Positions 42,301 through 55,900 of a stretch of DNA of 64,000 nt are shown piece after piece; the stretch's first letter is position 1, and the number at the start of each line of letters is the position of its first letter. The notes under the pieces are model-generated. The model was not told the origin of the DNA, ran no database searches, and saw only the letters and a program-made list of their open reading frames with translations. Source of the DNA: Sycon ciliatum. Taxonomy: Eukaryota; Porifera; Calcarea; Leucosolenida; Sycettidae. The translations under genes were made by a program, and so were the position numbers. The stretch is from NCBI RefSeq assembly GCF_964019385.1, contig NC_088643.1, positions 3,940,329 to 4,004,328 of the forward strand. Reading direction: 5' to 3'.

Positions 42301-45300
42301 TGTCCAACTAAGCCTTATGTCCAACACAACGGGGACGTTCAAGCCCACATGGTCATCTTGCACATGTGGCCCGCGTGCACACACACAGTACCACATGAAA
42401 CACAATTCCACCTTGTTAGGGCTGCCTAAGGACACCCTGGAGAGAGTATTTCGCAACAAACACACGGCTCATAGCCCACGATGAAGAAGATATTATCCAA
42501 AGGCTTGTCTCACGGTTTCGGTTATCCCGCGGAAGCGCTCCAGATTCTCCAGCGCAACGAGATTTAACCATGTGCCGTCCAGCATCCAGGTAGGTTTGTT
42601 TTTGGGTATGGAATTGATGTCCAGTGCTGCGCCACCCTTGATCAGCACCATCAGCTCTTCATGCTTAATCTACAGAAGGCAGTCACAAACACAGGCACAG
42701 ACCAGGGACGGATCCAGGAGGGGTTCCGTGGAAACCCCTAAATTTCGTAAATGTACTGCTGGCGACCATATGTGTGTCCATGTATATGTATCAGCTATAC
42801 AGTTTCGACTATACTGGAACCCCTGTAGAGATTGCTGGATCCGCTGATGCAGAGGTCATTGTTTAGCAATACACCACCCTTGAGCAACCCTAGTGGAAGT
42901 CACAACATACCGGTGCACACAAGGGACATTCAGTAAGCAACATAAAAGCATGCTGGGCTTGATCTTCAAAACCAGAGTGGTGATGATGTCCCTCAAACCA
43001 AGTGGTGATGTCATAAATAGTCATCACCTCTCGACGATGTCATGGTGATGTCATGGATACATACTAGTACCACACTGCAAAGCAATGCATTGATTTCAAC
43101 AGGATGCACTGCATGTACTAACCTTTCTGAGATCAATATCAATTTTGAGAGTCAGCAGAAGAGTAAACAGGAACTTGTCCTGTTCGTATAGGCCTCGCAT
43201 TGTATAGCGAAACACCTCCAGTGTTAGGTAGTTGACTATGTTGTCGATGCGAGCATCGGCAAAGTAGGACTTCTCCGAGCGTTCCATGGACTTGTCGAAT
43301 AGTCCCAGGAACTGCGGTAGAGATGTTTGGTACATACAGTTGACCATGCTCATGTTTGTGATCAAGAAGTAGAGAATACTGCCGCGTGTGGCCACTGGTC
43401 GGAACTCCTCACGCGCAGATGTGATCTTGACTTGTGTGGCCGCAGCAACCTGTACATGGGTATAGAGAGACGGGGACACGGGAGGGATGGAAGAGAGACA
43501 GGGAGGAGGGGGATGGAGCCGAGGGGCGGGGTAGGTGAGCAATAGTTATGGGAGGAAGAGATGCAGCAGGGGACAAGCGGACAAGAACAAGAACAGCTGG
43601 AATGAGAATAGATAGCAAGGTGGTGTGGTGTGTGCTGATGTTGCGGAACATTCCCATCTAATCATGACGGACTACACTAGAGTACCACATAGCAGTGTTA
43701 CTGTGTATGTGTATGTTCATCTGCTTGGTCTCTCCCACATTTATGTGCAAGAATGGCAGTGTTTTTTGTTTGTTTTTATGTAGAAAGAAAAAAGGACATA
43801 TAGAAACGAGTTTTTGTTTTTGTTTTGTTTTTGTTTTGTTTTTACTGAATGCCTCAGAACCATCAGATGCTGCACAGTGGGGGCGGTGGCATATTGGATG
43901 GAAGTGGGGGCGGGGCACAAGTAACCGAGGCTCCTCCGACCAAAGGTCTCGGATTCATCGTTACTCATGTGCGCCGATACGAAGGAGAAAAGAACATGTG
44001 CGTGAGTGTATACTGTTAAAGACAAGAGGAGAGGGAAGGTCTGACTACTGGCATGGTATTGCTGAGCAAGATGAGCATATTGCGTTGTAGAGTCTACATT
44101 CCACGCCGAGACCCCTGGTCGGTCGAGTTGCTCCCTGTACATCGGCACGTCGTCCCTACATCCCCTGTGTCTTGTTTTGTGTTTGTCTCCACATGTCTCT
44201 TTGTAGGGCTGTGTTCCCAATAAAAAAATAAAAAAAATAAAAATTCCAGGACAAGATTCTATGCCAAGCTATCACTACCATTCCAGTTTGCCATTAGTTA
44301 TGCAAACGTGCACACACCGTGTACACACATATGCACACACACACACACATGGGCATGCCCACACGCCTACACACACACACATGCATTAACAATACACAGT
44401 CAACGCAGTTGCTTACGACAAGCTTTTCTTGTACGTCCTGTGCCGTCAGCTTTGTTGTTCTAAGAACATCGATCAACGTCTCGTCATCGACTAGGGAACC
44501 CTGAGTGGACGTCAGTCGATACAGAACGTTGTCCTCCAGCTCCTTCATCTTTCTCTTGTTGGACGTCACGTCTTCCAAGAGATCTACACGCTCTTGCTCC
44601 AGCTCTTGCTTCTCCTTCAAAATTACCAGACCCAGGAGCTGATCGCCGAGACCTGGAATATGGAACAAGAAAGAGAGATCATGGGGGCATAGACAGCTGT
44701 AGCATGTTATCAAGAGTACATAACCTCCCCAGAGTGTGCAACGCCTGATCCAGCTCTGCACAGGGTCTTGGTTGAGCGTAATCGGATCTTTGCGTCATAA
44801 TACCGTACACATCTTAGGTGAACCCGGGGAGTCGCGGGTACACTCGGATCAAAAACAACGGTGCCCTGCCTTGAGATCGGGCTTGCGGTGGTGTGGAGTG
44901 TACGCATGACATTAGAAGATCCGATTCCGCCAAAACCCTATGCAGAGCTGGATCGGCGTTGCACACTCTGGGGGGGGTTATGTACTCTTGATGTTATCTA
45001 GGCATGAAGTTGCAAGACAGTTGTTCCATTACAAAGGAGGAATACTCAATGGATACACCTTCCAAGCGCCAAATGCCAAAGATATTGCTGGCACGTAACA
45101 CCAACACAACACGCAATGAAGCCTTTCATTATGATGGTAAAGTCAAACATATGCCCAGAAAGTGGTGATGTCATCCTGACAGTGATGATGATGATGATGA
45201 TGATGTCATCATGCCTATCTGAAACTTACCCTTCATTGTGACGGTGAAATCGATGATGGAGGTTTTGGCCGAAATCTCGGGTGTATACGACGGATTGGGA

Positions 45301-48300
45301 AGTTTGGTTGTGATGTAGAGCATAAAGCCCTTCATGACATCCACCTCCTTGTCACCGACTTTGACCTTTAGAGACTTGCCACTCTTGATGAAGTTCTTCT
45401 CCAGCACATTGTCGAGTGCCGGGTCAAGCTCTTCGCCAATGTCTTCGATGAGCAACGGGTTACCGAGAGACAAGCTATCTTCCAAGTGTGTACGGAAGTA
45501 TTTGCTGTTCAGTGCGGTCACCTTTTATGGATCAAAAAGACACAGCAGCAAGAAATGCTTAGATTGCAATTTCCCCGCAGGATGCACACAGTGTGCAGTG
45601 CTCAACAGCTTGCAGGCAGAGCGCAATACAGCCAGACCTCGCTTATCTGGTCCTCTTTCATCCGGATCCCTCGCCATCCGGAAGAAAATAGCTGGTTACG
45701 GATTTACAGCATACGTGCTGCATCCAACAAAGCCGGCGTTCGGTTGTCTGGTTCCCTCGCCTACCCGGATATTTTAGTGGAAAGCGGATGTGTGCGGTTA
45801 AGCGAGGTCTGACTGTACACAGAACAATAAGGGAAAGGCTAGTTTGTCAATACTCTGATTTTCATGCTTACGCAATCATCAGGCAACAACCATGTTCATG
45901 TGATCAATGTCATGTGATCAAGGTCATGTGATCAAGGTCATGTGATCAAGGTCATGTGATCAAGGTCATGTGATCAAGGTCATGTGATCAAGGTCATGTG
46001 ATCAAGGTCATGTGATCAAGGTCACGTGACCAGGGTAGACCATGTAGGTGATCCGTGTAAAAATTGGATTGCCCGGATGAGTTGCAGGGCATTTTTGGAA
46101 AATTTCGGTTTGGATTATCAAAACCGCACAAGAAGTTTCAATGAAGATGATTTACTGTCACATGTGGGACTACACTCTGATCGGTAAAGAAAGAGCATAT
46201 GCTGGCTGTCAACATACCCGAAGACGATTCTTGGCTTCTCTGTTCTTGACCCAGCGCTTGCCTTGCCCCTGTGGGTCGATGAGCAATGGGTAGCGTGCTG
46301 CCGTCGTGACGATGATGCCGTTCTGGATGGATAGCTCATCGTTGGGCAGACCTTGCAGTCCCCATTCACCAATCTAGCAGTTTACATACCAACAGGCAAT
46401 ACAGGCATGCATAGACACATATGCATTAACTTACAGCTGTCTTACAAATCCCTGCATCTAACGTTACGTCCCTCAAAAAAAATCCGTGCACTTTTCACTC
46501 GTACAAAGGTATGTGTCAAAGTCCGAGGCTTCCATATAAAAAAAACACAACTGTGTGGCAATGGCATGGCCAATTGGCCATAGATATGCACTGACCGTCG
46601 TAGAGTCGACTAGCTCATCAATGATCTCTATGGTAGAAGTGAGGGGTATTCCCCTGTGCTTGATCTCCTTCTTCCAATCCTTGACCAGCACGTCTCGGAA
46701 CTCCTGATTGAATGGTCCGGCGTACGACAGGAAAGCCGTGCAAAGGAGAACGTCTCCGACAAGTCTATGCAGTAACACAATTTGGATACAGCCGTTCTCA
46801 GGTGATACAAACGTTTCAAGCAAACAATGAGAGAGAGAGAGGAGGAGGAGGAGAAGGAGGAGGAGGAGGAGGAGGAGGAGGAGAGGGAGAAAGAGAAAGA
46901 TAGACATGTACACACACAGGGTATGTATACGTATCTTACCGTTGAATCTGCTCGTCAAACTCCTTACTCTGCTGTGTCCATCTCTCCTTCTCTCCTGAGA
47001 GACCTTCAATCAGGGCCGTGGCTGAGCCCATCTTGCGACGACATAGCTCAGCGTCGTCTATCAGGGCCTGTCGAGCGGGAATTGCAGAAAACAAAGAATA
47101 AACACCACCACTACAAAATCGGTCCTTCACAAACATACTTGTAATAGCAAGAGTCCATAACCCAAGAGTATGCAACTGTGATCTCTTTTCTATAGGCCAA
47201 CCGCGCGGCGCGCTGCCTTCATTACATCATTCAGCTGCAGTCCGCGCACTGCGGAAAATCAAACACCGCACTTTCCCTCTAGTTTGAAATGAACTTTCGT
47301 ACGGAACTGGAGTTCACGCGCCAGAGTTCAGAGATTGTGTACGTACTGGAACGAATCGAGCAAAAACGGATGGGCTCGTGCGAGAAAATGAGAGTTTGAA
47401 TGCATGCTTTCAGAGCGTGATGAAGGCAAGTTACGTAATGAAGGCAGCGCGCCACGCATGCACCCATAATCACAGTTGCATACTCTTGGGTTATGGACTC
47501 TTGGTAATATTAAACATGGCCATTTTCAGCTTCTGGTATACAGGCACCATGCATGCTTCGTATATCAGTCCCATGTCACGGGATGTGTTTTGAATAGAAC
47601 TTGATCACAGAAAGCACTGCACAATGGATTGACCAGTAGTTGAGACTGAAGCAAAATGTCCCCGCAATGCAAGGGTATCCAAACTTGAGAAGTGAAGGCT
47701 AAGGAAAACAATACTAGGCTGTACAGAAAGCAACGAAGTTCGTTATAACAGAAATGCACTCACACCATACAAGCAGCAAGTCATGCCTGGTAAGTGGCCA
47801 ATGACAGTATGAGTGAACTTGGTTTACACGGGGCCCTACAAGATTTGGTTTGTTATAAACAAAAACTTGGAGCTATTAAGGGCCAATTTTGTATGGGTTC
47901 AAACAGGGACATGGACAAGGGTTCGCCATATCACGAAATTCGCTATATACGGGTTCGTTATAAGCGGAGTCGACGGTATAATTATACAAAGTGAATTCCA
48001 CTGTACATCACTTCTCAATTGCCAGCGCGAATCATTACATTGACCATATTCTCATTACCTGTTTCTCGGCCATGGCGTTTTCATACTTCATCTGCTGCTC
48101 CTTGAGCTGTGCTTCTTTCTCGTCCAGCTGAGCCTGTGCCTCATCCAGCTCTTTCTGAGCTACATTCAACAAGGCTTCTTGTTTCAACAGATTAGCCTGC
48201 ATGGGCAGAAGGAGAACAAGAGTGCTAGAATGAAATGTCCAGTCACACCCAGGGTCTGACCCAGTGGCCTGGCTGGTCAGTCCTAAAGACATGTGTGGTC

Positions 48301-49960
48301 TCTCATAGCAGTAGTGGTGTCACATTATGCCATGTCGCTTCAAGGGTCAGAGGCACCAAGTGGGGGTACAATGATTACGTGTGAACAACACTACACGCAC
48401 GCACGCACGCACGCGCGCGCACACACACACACACAAACACACGCCGCAGTTACCTTGAGTGGCAAGATCTCCTTATTAGTGGCGTAGAACTTAGCCATGG
48501 CTTTGGTCCAGGAACACAGACCAGCCACGTTGCCGCAGACTTTCTTCGCCGTCAGCGCATTGTAATCTTCGGCCTCAAAGTACGGCTGTAGCAGCTCGAC
48601 GATCTCATCGTTGATAAGATCTTTTGGGAAGTTCTGTAGGGCTTGTAGGAATCCACCTCCACTCATCAGCTGGGGAGATCATTAGAGCACAAAGAGGAAT
48701 GCCATCACTTTTTTCTTTAAAAAATTTCTACAAACCTCTTTTATGGGCAAAAACTAACATGCCATCACCATTGTACACAGCTATCCAAGATAAGTATCAT
48801 TCTTATTGATCAGGCTAGCAGCATCAATCACCACCGAGCACCTTAGAATTGATTTCAGCATAGTAGAAATTCAGGATTGTGTGTACGCAATACACATGTG
48901 CTCACATGGGCACACACACGTACACATACATGTATGCACGTGCACACACACGTGCACACACATGTACACACACGCATACACACACACACACATCACAGGT
49001 CACTGACCTTCATCGAGTCCGTCCAGCTTGGCTTGCACGTCTCGTGGTCCGGATCTTTCCTGAACGGACTGATCTTGCGTTGCATCAGCACCAGGCAGCA
49101 GTCCATGATTCTCATAATAAGGTGAGGTGGCTTGGACAACTTGCGTACAGTTGCAATATCAGCAGGCTTGATTGTCTGTAGCGGAAGACAGCAGCGAAGA
49201 GTTTTTACTGATGACACAACCTCCTCGAAAGAAAATGAGAGACAACAAAATCCAAACAGCGTAGGGGGGGGGGGGGGGGGTAGGGGCTCTAGGGTGGAGC
49301 CCGTGCTGGTGAGGCGCGCCAGCAACGCCACCATCTGATCATGGCGTTCGCGCTAGTTTGCGTACGCCTGTGGACTGACAGCAACATTTCAACTCACACT
49401 GAAATTCTGAAAATTCGCAGTCACGGTGGAGAGTTGTGAAAAAGAAATTCTGAATAAAATCAATTTCGTTGCTACACTAAAATAAATTTCCATATGCGTT
49501 ATTCAAAATGGTTCAGTGGGTTCATTGCATGAACAGAATACAGTCAGACCTCGCATAACTGCACACATCCGTTTTCGACAAAAATATCCGGATAGGCGAG
49601 GGAACCGGATAATCGAACAGACATACTGTATGTATGCAAGCCATATTATGCTGTAAATTGGTAATCAACGATTTTCTTCCGGATGGCGAGGGATCCGGAT
49701 AAAAGAGGACCGGATAAGCGAGGTCTGACTGTACTTCCTTCATTAAGACAGAGCTCTGGCATTCAAATTGCCCGCAACACAGATATTGTACAGGTAGACA
49801 TATCCTAGAACTGAAAGAGAAATGTCTAGAGTGCTATGGCAACTGACTAGCAAAGCTGCGGCAGCCTCTTCCAGGGCTGGTTTAGCTTCATCCAACTTAA
49901 CTTGAGCAACTTTACGATCAGCCTGAAAGCAAACAGCGCAGATAGAAACGCACACGCACC

Positions 49961-50022
<62 letters not shown>

Positions 50023-50068
50023 CACGCACAAATATGCACCCTATAGCAAGTATTTTACTAGATACTTT

Positions 50069-50148
<80 letters not shown>

Positions 50149-51008
50149 GGTTACGACTGATCTCCTGTCAGCGGCCTCAGACTGGAAACTTCTTGTCGAC
50201 TCAGTTAGTGCAAAGATTTCTTTCCCTAGCTGTGTTGCACTTACCACCCTAAGACCAGATATAGTTCTGTACTCTAAGAGTCGTAGGATTGTATTCTGGA
50301 TGGAGTTGACAGTTTGTGCTGAGGACAGATTCAGTGTCAGTAACTCGCGGAAGGACAGGCGGTATGCGGATCTGGCCGATCAATGCCGAGCAAACGGGTG
50401 GCAGGTCGTTTCTTTTTCGGTTGAGGTAGGTGTGCGTGGTTTCATCCCGGACTCTCTTCGGAGGGCTCTGAAAGCGCTTGGATTTTCTAATCGAAGAATA
50501 AAATTTATTTGTAATTTGTGCAGTAAGACGTCTCTGCGAAGCAGCTACATCATCTGGTTGCGGCGTCAACAAAAACACTGGTCGGAAGATCCACTTTTCT
50601 GAGGTACTGTATGTGGGGCTCCGTTTATTGAGGTGCGTTGAAATTTATTCTCTTTATCTTATTATTTCTTTTCTATAATTTCCCCATATGAGTTCCTATC
50701 AGTTGCTGTGAACACCTTGAGTGGAGAGCGCTTGCTCGAGCGTTGAACCGGGTTCTTAATCCACCATATCCAGTTCGCAAGGCTGGGCGGGGTTGTGAGC
50801 AGGCTTTCATTTCATCTTTTCTTATTATTTCTTATTATTTCTGCTTTTCATCTCATTACAAAAATTCTGCGCTTTTTCTCCATCTGCGCATAAAATCTAG
50901 ACTGACAACCTGCTTGTTAAATCATGCACCTGCTTTCAGGCGTAAAAACCCTGTTGTAGAGGTCTCAGTCCTCATTTGTTAGACTTACCTGTCTTTATAA
51001 ATGTAACT

Positions 51009-51080
<72 letters not shown>

Positions 51081-52240
51081 CTCTATCTCGGGAAAGCCAA
51101 GTTTGCATACTTCAAATAGAATCCACCCAAACTCAATGATGTGAATTGCACACGATGGCCAGTTTTACCTGGCTGCTGCAGGCCTCAAAGTGCAGGAGCC
51201 GGATGTAGTACAGTATACGTGCACTCACCCCAATAGCTACGACGATGGCCTCCGCCTTGTCCTTGACCACCTGCACCTCGGCCTTGACTTTCTCTGCCGC
51301 CTGTGCACTCTCCGTTACCTCACTCAACACCTAGTTAGTCAATACACACGCACACGCATACACACACACGAACACACATACACACACGAACACACACACA
51401 CGCACCCACCCACACACACACCCACACGCACACGCATACGCACGGTCGGAGACAAACAGAACATATGCGTGGATGGATGAACAAATGGATGAAGAGACGG
51501 ATGGCTGCCAGAACAGGTGGTTGGAAAGGCAGATGGACAGACAGTCACATCAACAGACCCAATCTCTTACCTACCTGTACACACAAAAACACGCACACAC
51601 ACACAAACACACAAACATGTACACACACACACACACACAAGTATTTACCCACCTTTTCGGCCTTAGTGGACGCTATGGCCAGCTCCTTCTCCTTGACTAC
51701 AAGCTCCTTGGAGAGCTTAGCCACGCTATGACCGGCCTCGGTCAGCTTATCCAGACCCGTCTGCATACGCTCGGCTAGCAAGCCAATGGCTGAGTGCTTC
51801 TCAGTGTATACAGACTTATAGCTGTTGATGAAGGATAGGTACGATACCGGGGTGACGTGGGTCGTACGCCGGAATCTACACACCAGTCACAACCCAATGG
51901 AACACAAAGACACACACACCAGTGTGCCATTTCTATGCAAGGATGCAAGCTGGAGAGGACGTTAAATAAGCCTCTGCCAGAGCAAATGGCACCGCTATGT
52001 GATACAATGGTGAGGATGTGGACTGTGGAGAGTTGCAGCTGGCAATGAGATGATGGAACGAGCTACAGTTGTAGCTCTGTATTATGTACACCAGTCCCCA
52101 GCATTGCAGCGAAGCATAGCTGGTATCATGGCAATAGTGTTGGAAATTGCACAAGCACAGACACGAGTACAGTGTCCTCCACTCTAATTTTCTTTTCAGG
52201 ATCCTTACAAGCACGCCCAGGACACGTGGCACACCATCGG

Positions 52241-52284
<44 letters not shown>

Positions 52285-52911
52285 GCTGCTGCTGCTGCTG
52301 CAGGCCCGTGGCAGCCCCATTTTGGTTGGTCCGGCAAGATCCGACTTCGATGCCCCCGAGCCCATACTCATTTATACATGTATGCCGGTAGATGTACATG
52401 CATGTAATCGTGACCATGCAGAGTGACAGTCATGTAGGGCGAGAAAAGGAAGAAGGACGTTCTGCATGAGTCAGGAAAAAGGGCATCAGCATGTTGTGTC
52501 CGTCCAAACAGAACTTGTTGAAGCATAGCAACAGTATCTAAATGCATGTGATAAAAGAACCAAAATGTGCCTTTCGAGGAGGAGAAAGGATATTGCAATG
52601 GAATATCTTTGGTACAAACTCTATCTAGAAAGAATTGGAGGAAGAAAATAATCAATACATTTCAGGAAGTACAGAGTAGAAACATTCACGGGCATGACTG
52701 TCCACATGACCTTCAGCAGGGTCATACTCCTGATGACATGTACATGTAGGTCTACTACCGGCACTACTTTGTACTACCTCTATACTACTTATTGCACACA
52801 TCATCATCATGGGTGGACATCCTGAGCTGCTCCCATGTGTGAGCTCCCGCTTTTTTGCCGAATATTGGTCCGGCAGCTGCCGGACCTGCCGGACCGCCTG
52901 CTACGGCCCTG

Positions 52912-52943
<32 letters not shown>

Positions 52944-55900
52944 TTATCGTCGTCGTCGTCGTTTTCGCCGTCGTCGCCGTCGTCGATGCTTAGTTTCAAT
53001 TCGCATAGTCTATGGACTTCAGGCAATTTGAAGTGGATTACAATAGTTAAACCTGCAAAGTCTGTTCTTCACTGACCTATGAAAGTAGTCGACGCTGGCC
53101 TCCGCCACGCGATCTTGGAACATTCCCATGGCAAAGACAACGTGCTGCTTCACCGCTGCGGTGCATACGATGTCGTAAGAGGCCAGGAAATGCCTGGCCA
53201 CCGCCTGCAGGGCTTCTTTGGGCCAGCGACTAAACCAGTCCATGGTACAGCCGGAAATCAATGCTGGGAACTTGAGAGCACGGTTACGGAATTTCTCACC
53301 AACCTGAAGAAGCACAGGTATGGTCGACAGTGATAGTGAATGCATGATGTCAATATAGGCAACCCACTGGCCAGGAGAATTATTCTTTGTTCTGCTCATG
53401 CAATGGCAGTTGGGCAAATGCTAATCGCCAGAACTCCTGGGAGTGCCCTGCCTATTGAAACGTTGCATTACTCAGCTTTGTGTGAGTTGCTCACGTGTTT
53501 GAAGGGAGTGTATATCGGGGCTGCTTGAAGCAAAGGTTTGCTAGACTTTGGCTTCTGATGTTCATGTCTGAATTATGAGCATTTTCGGCTATCAGATTTA
53601 CCAGGGGATTTACAAAGAAGACAGAACAAGGTTTCAGCTGTAACTCGCGTTTATAGCCGAATGAATTCTCACGCAACAATAACCACCGTAACACCACCAC
53701 AACTCTGTCTTGTTCAGCAATGATGTTCTGCTAACTAATTCTAGTCTGATACCTAGCTATGCACTTACTGGTGAGAAGCACAACACAACGTGAAGATTGA
53801 GACGACAGCGGTACAGAAAGTACTCGTGAAGGTTCTCCTGGGTCGGCGGTCGTCGTGGAAACTCTTTTTTCATCGGCGATATGATGTCATTCATTATCTC
53901 ATCGTGTTCATCACGCGGGAAGAGGTTGGCAACCTGGAACGACACGCCGTGGAAGGAGAGAGTGTGCAATTGAGATGCAGAGAGAAGGAGAAATGATATA
54001 CATGTACCACAAAAGTGTGGATTTTAATCAACACGTTCTCATTGATTGTACTATGCTGTGTGATTCTCCAGGAGTGAATGGATATTTATCTTAGGAGTCT
54101 CCTTAAGCCAATAGAAAATAGAATGTAGTTCTAGGACTTCCAACACGCTGAGCGAGTGTATCTCACCCTACATAAACGTTACACCGTGAGCAATCCTATG
54201 TGTTACCTCTCCTGAAGCCAGTATGTTGTTCAGGTACTCCAGGAATGCCTCCTCCTTCACATCCTGATCGGTGAAGATGAACGTTATGCCTTTGCCTTGA
54301 TGGCCGGCAGTACGGTAAAGAAAGCGCAGGTCTTCCTGCAGGTTGGTGACGTTGTACGACCTGGGCACACGGCAAACGGCGATAACAAGACAGTTGAGGG
54401 TAGTAGAACATCCGTTATCGGAACTTCATCTCTACACGACACATCCCCATAACACCGTTCCGGTACAGGACATTCTCCCTGTACAAGACAATTCCCTGTA
54501 TATGACAAATTCCCTGTGCAAGAGACTTCCCTGATACTGGGCAGGTCCTTCTACAGGACGATTTCCATATACAGGGCACTTCCCCTACATAGGAAACTTC
54601 CAATGTAGAGAACTCTTCCCCTACAAAGGACACTTTCGTTATAAAAGACACTTTCCCTACAGAGGACACTTTCGTTATAAAAGACACTTTCCCTACAGAG
54701 GACACTTCCCTATGTAGTACACTTCCATATAGAGGACACTTCCCTATAGAGGACATTTCCCCTATAGACGAAACTTCCCCTATAATAATTAAGGTCACTT
54801 CCCCCATAGAGGACACTTCTCGAGCAGAGAACATTTCCCTATAAAGGACAAATCCCCTGCACAGGACAAATCCAGTATACAGCACACCTTCCCTATACAG
54901 AGCAATTTCCCCGTACAGTACACTTCAGCTTACAAGACACCTTCCTTATGGTAGACACATTCCCTATATATGACACTTCACCTATAGAGAACACCTCCCC
55001 TATGGAGAACAATTCCTCTACAGAGGACAATTCCCCTATAGAGGAGACTTCCCTTATAGAGGAGACTTCCCTTATAGAGGAGACTTCCCCTATAGAGAAC
55101 AATTATCCACATTATGGACACATCCCCTATAGAGGACACTTCCCCCATAGAGGAGACATCCCCTATAGAGGAGACTTCCCCTATAGAGGAGACTTCCCCT
55201 ATAAAGGAGACTTCCTTATGGAGGACGCTTCCCTTATAGAGGACAATTCCCCTACAGAGGACACTTCCCCTATAGAGGAGAGACTTCCCCTATAGAGGAC
55301 AATTCCCCTACAGAGGACAATTCCCCTATAGAGGACACTTCCCCTATAGAAGACATTCCCCTACAGAAGACACTTCCTCTATGGAGGACACTTCCCCTAT
55401 GGAGGACACTTCCCCTAGAGAACACTTCCCCTATAGAGGACACTTCCTCTAAAGAGGACAATTCCCCTACAGAGGAGACTTTCCCTATAAAGGAAACTTT
55501 GGAGACTTCCCTATGGAGGACACTTCCCCTGTAGAGTACACTTCCCTATAGAAGACAATTCCCCTACAGAGGACACTTCCCCTATGGAGGACACTTCCCC
55601 TATAGAGGACCCTTCCCCATACAGATTACACTTCCCCTAGGGAGGACACTTCTCTATAGAGGAGACTTCCCTTACGGAGGACACTTCCCCTACAGAGCAA
55701 TTCCCCTCTACAAGATACCTTTCCTACAGTGGACACCTTCCCAATAGTGGACACCTTCCCAATAGTGGACACCTTCCCAATTGTGGACACCTTCCCAATA
55801 GTGGACACCTTCCCAATAGTGAACACCTTCCCGATAGTGAACACCTTCCCAATAGTGAACACCTTCCCGATAGTGAACACCTTCCCGATAGTGAACACCT

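Larger units (their letters stand above)
51876..53076 (-). other. Dynein intron content
   Basis: GTT and GCT trinucleotide run at 52241-52300 and CTG/TTG/TCG run at 52916-52986; otherwise nothing recognised. Confidence 0.55.
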
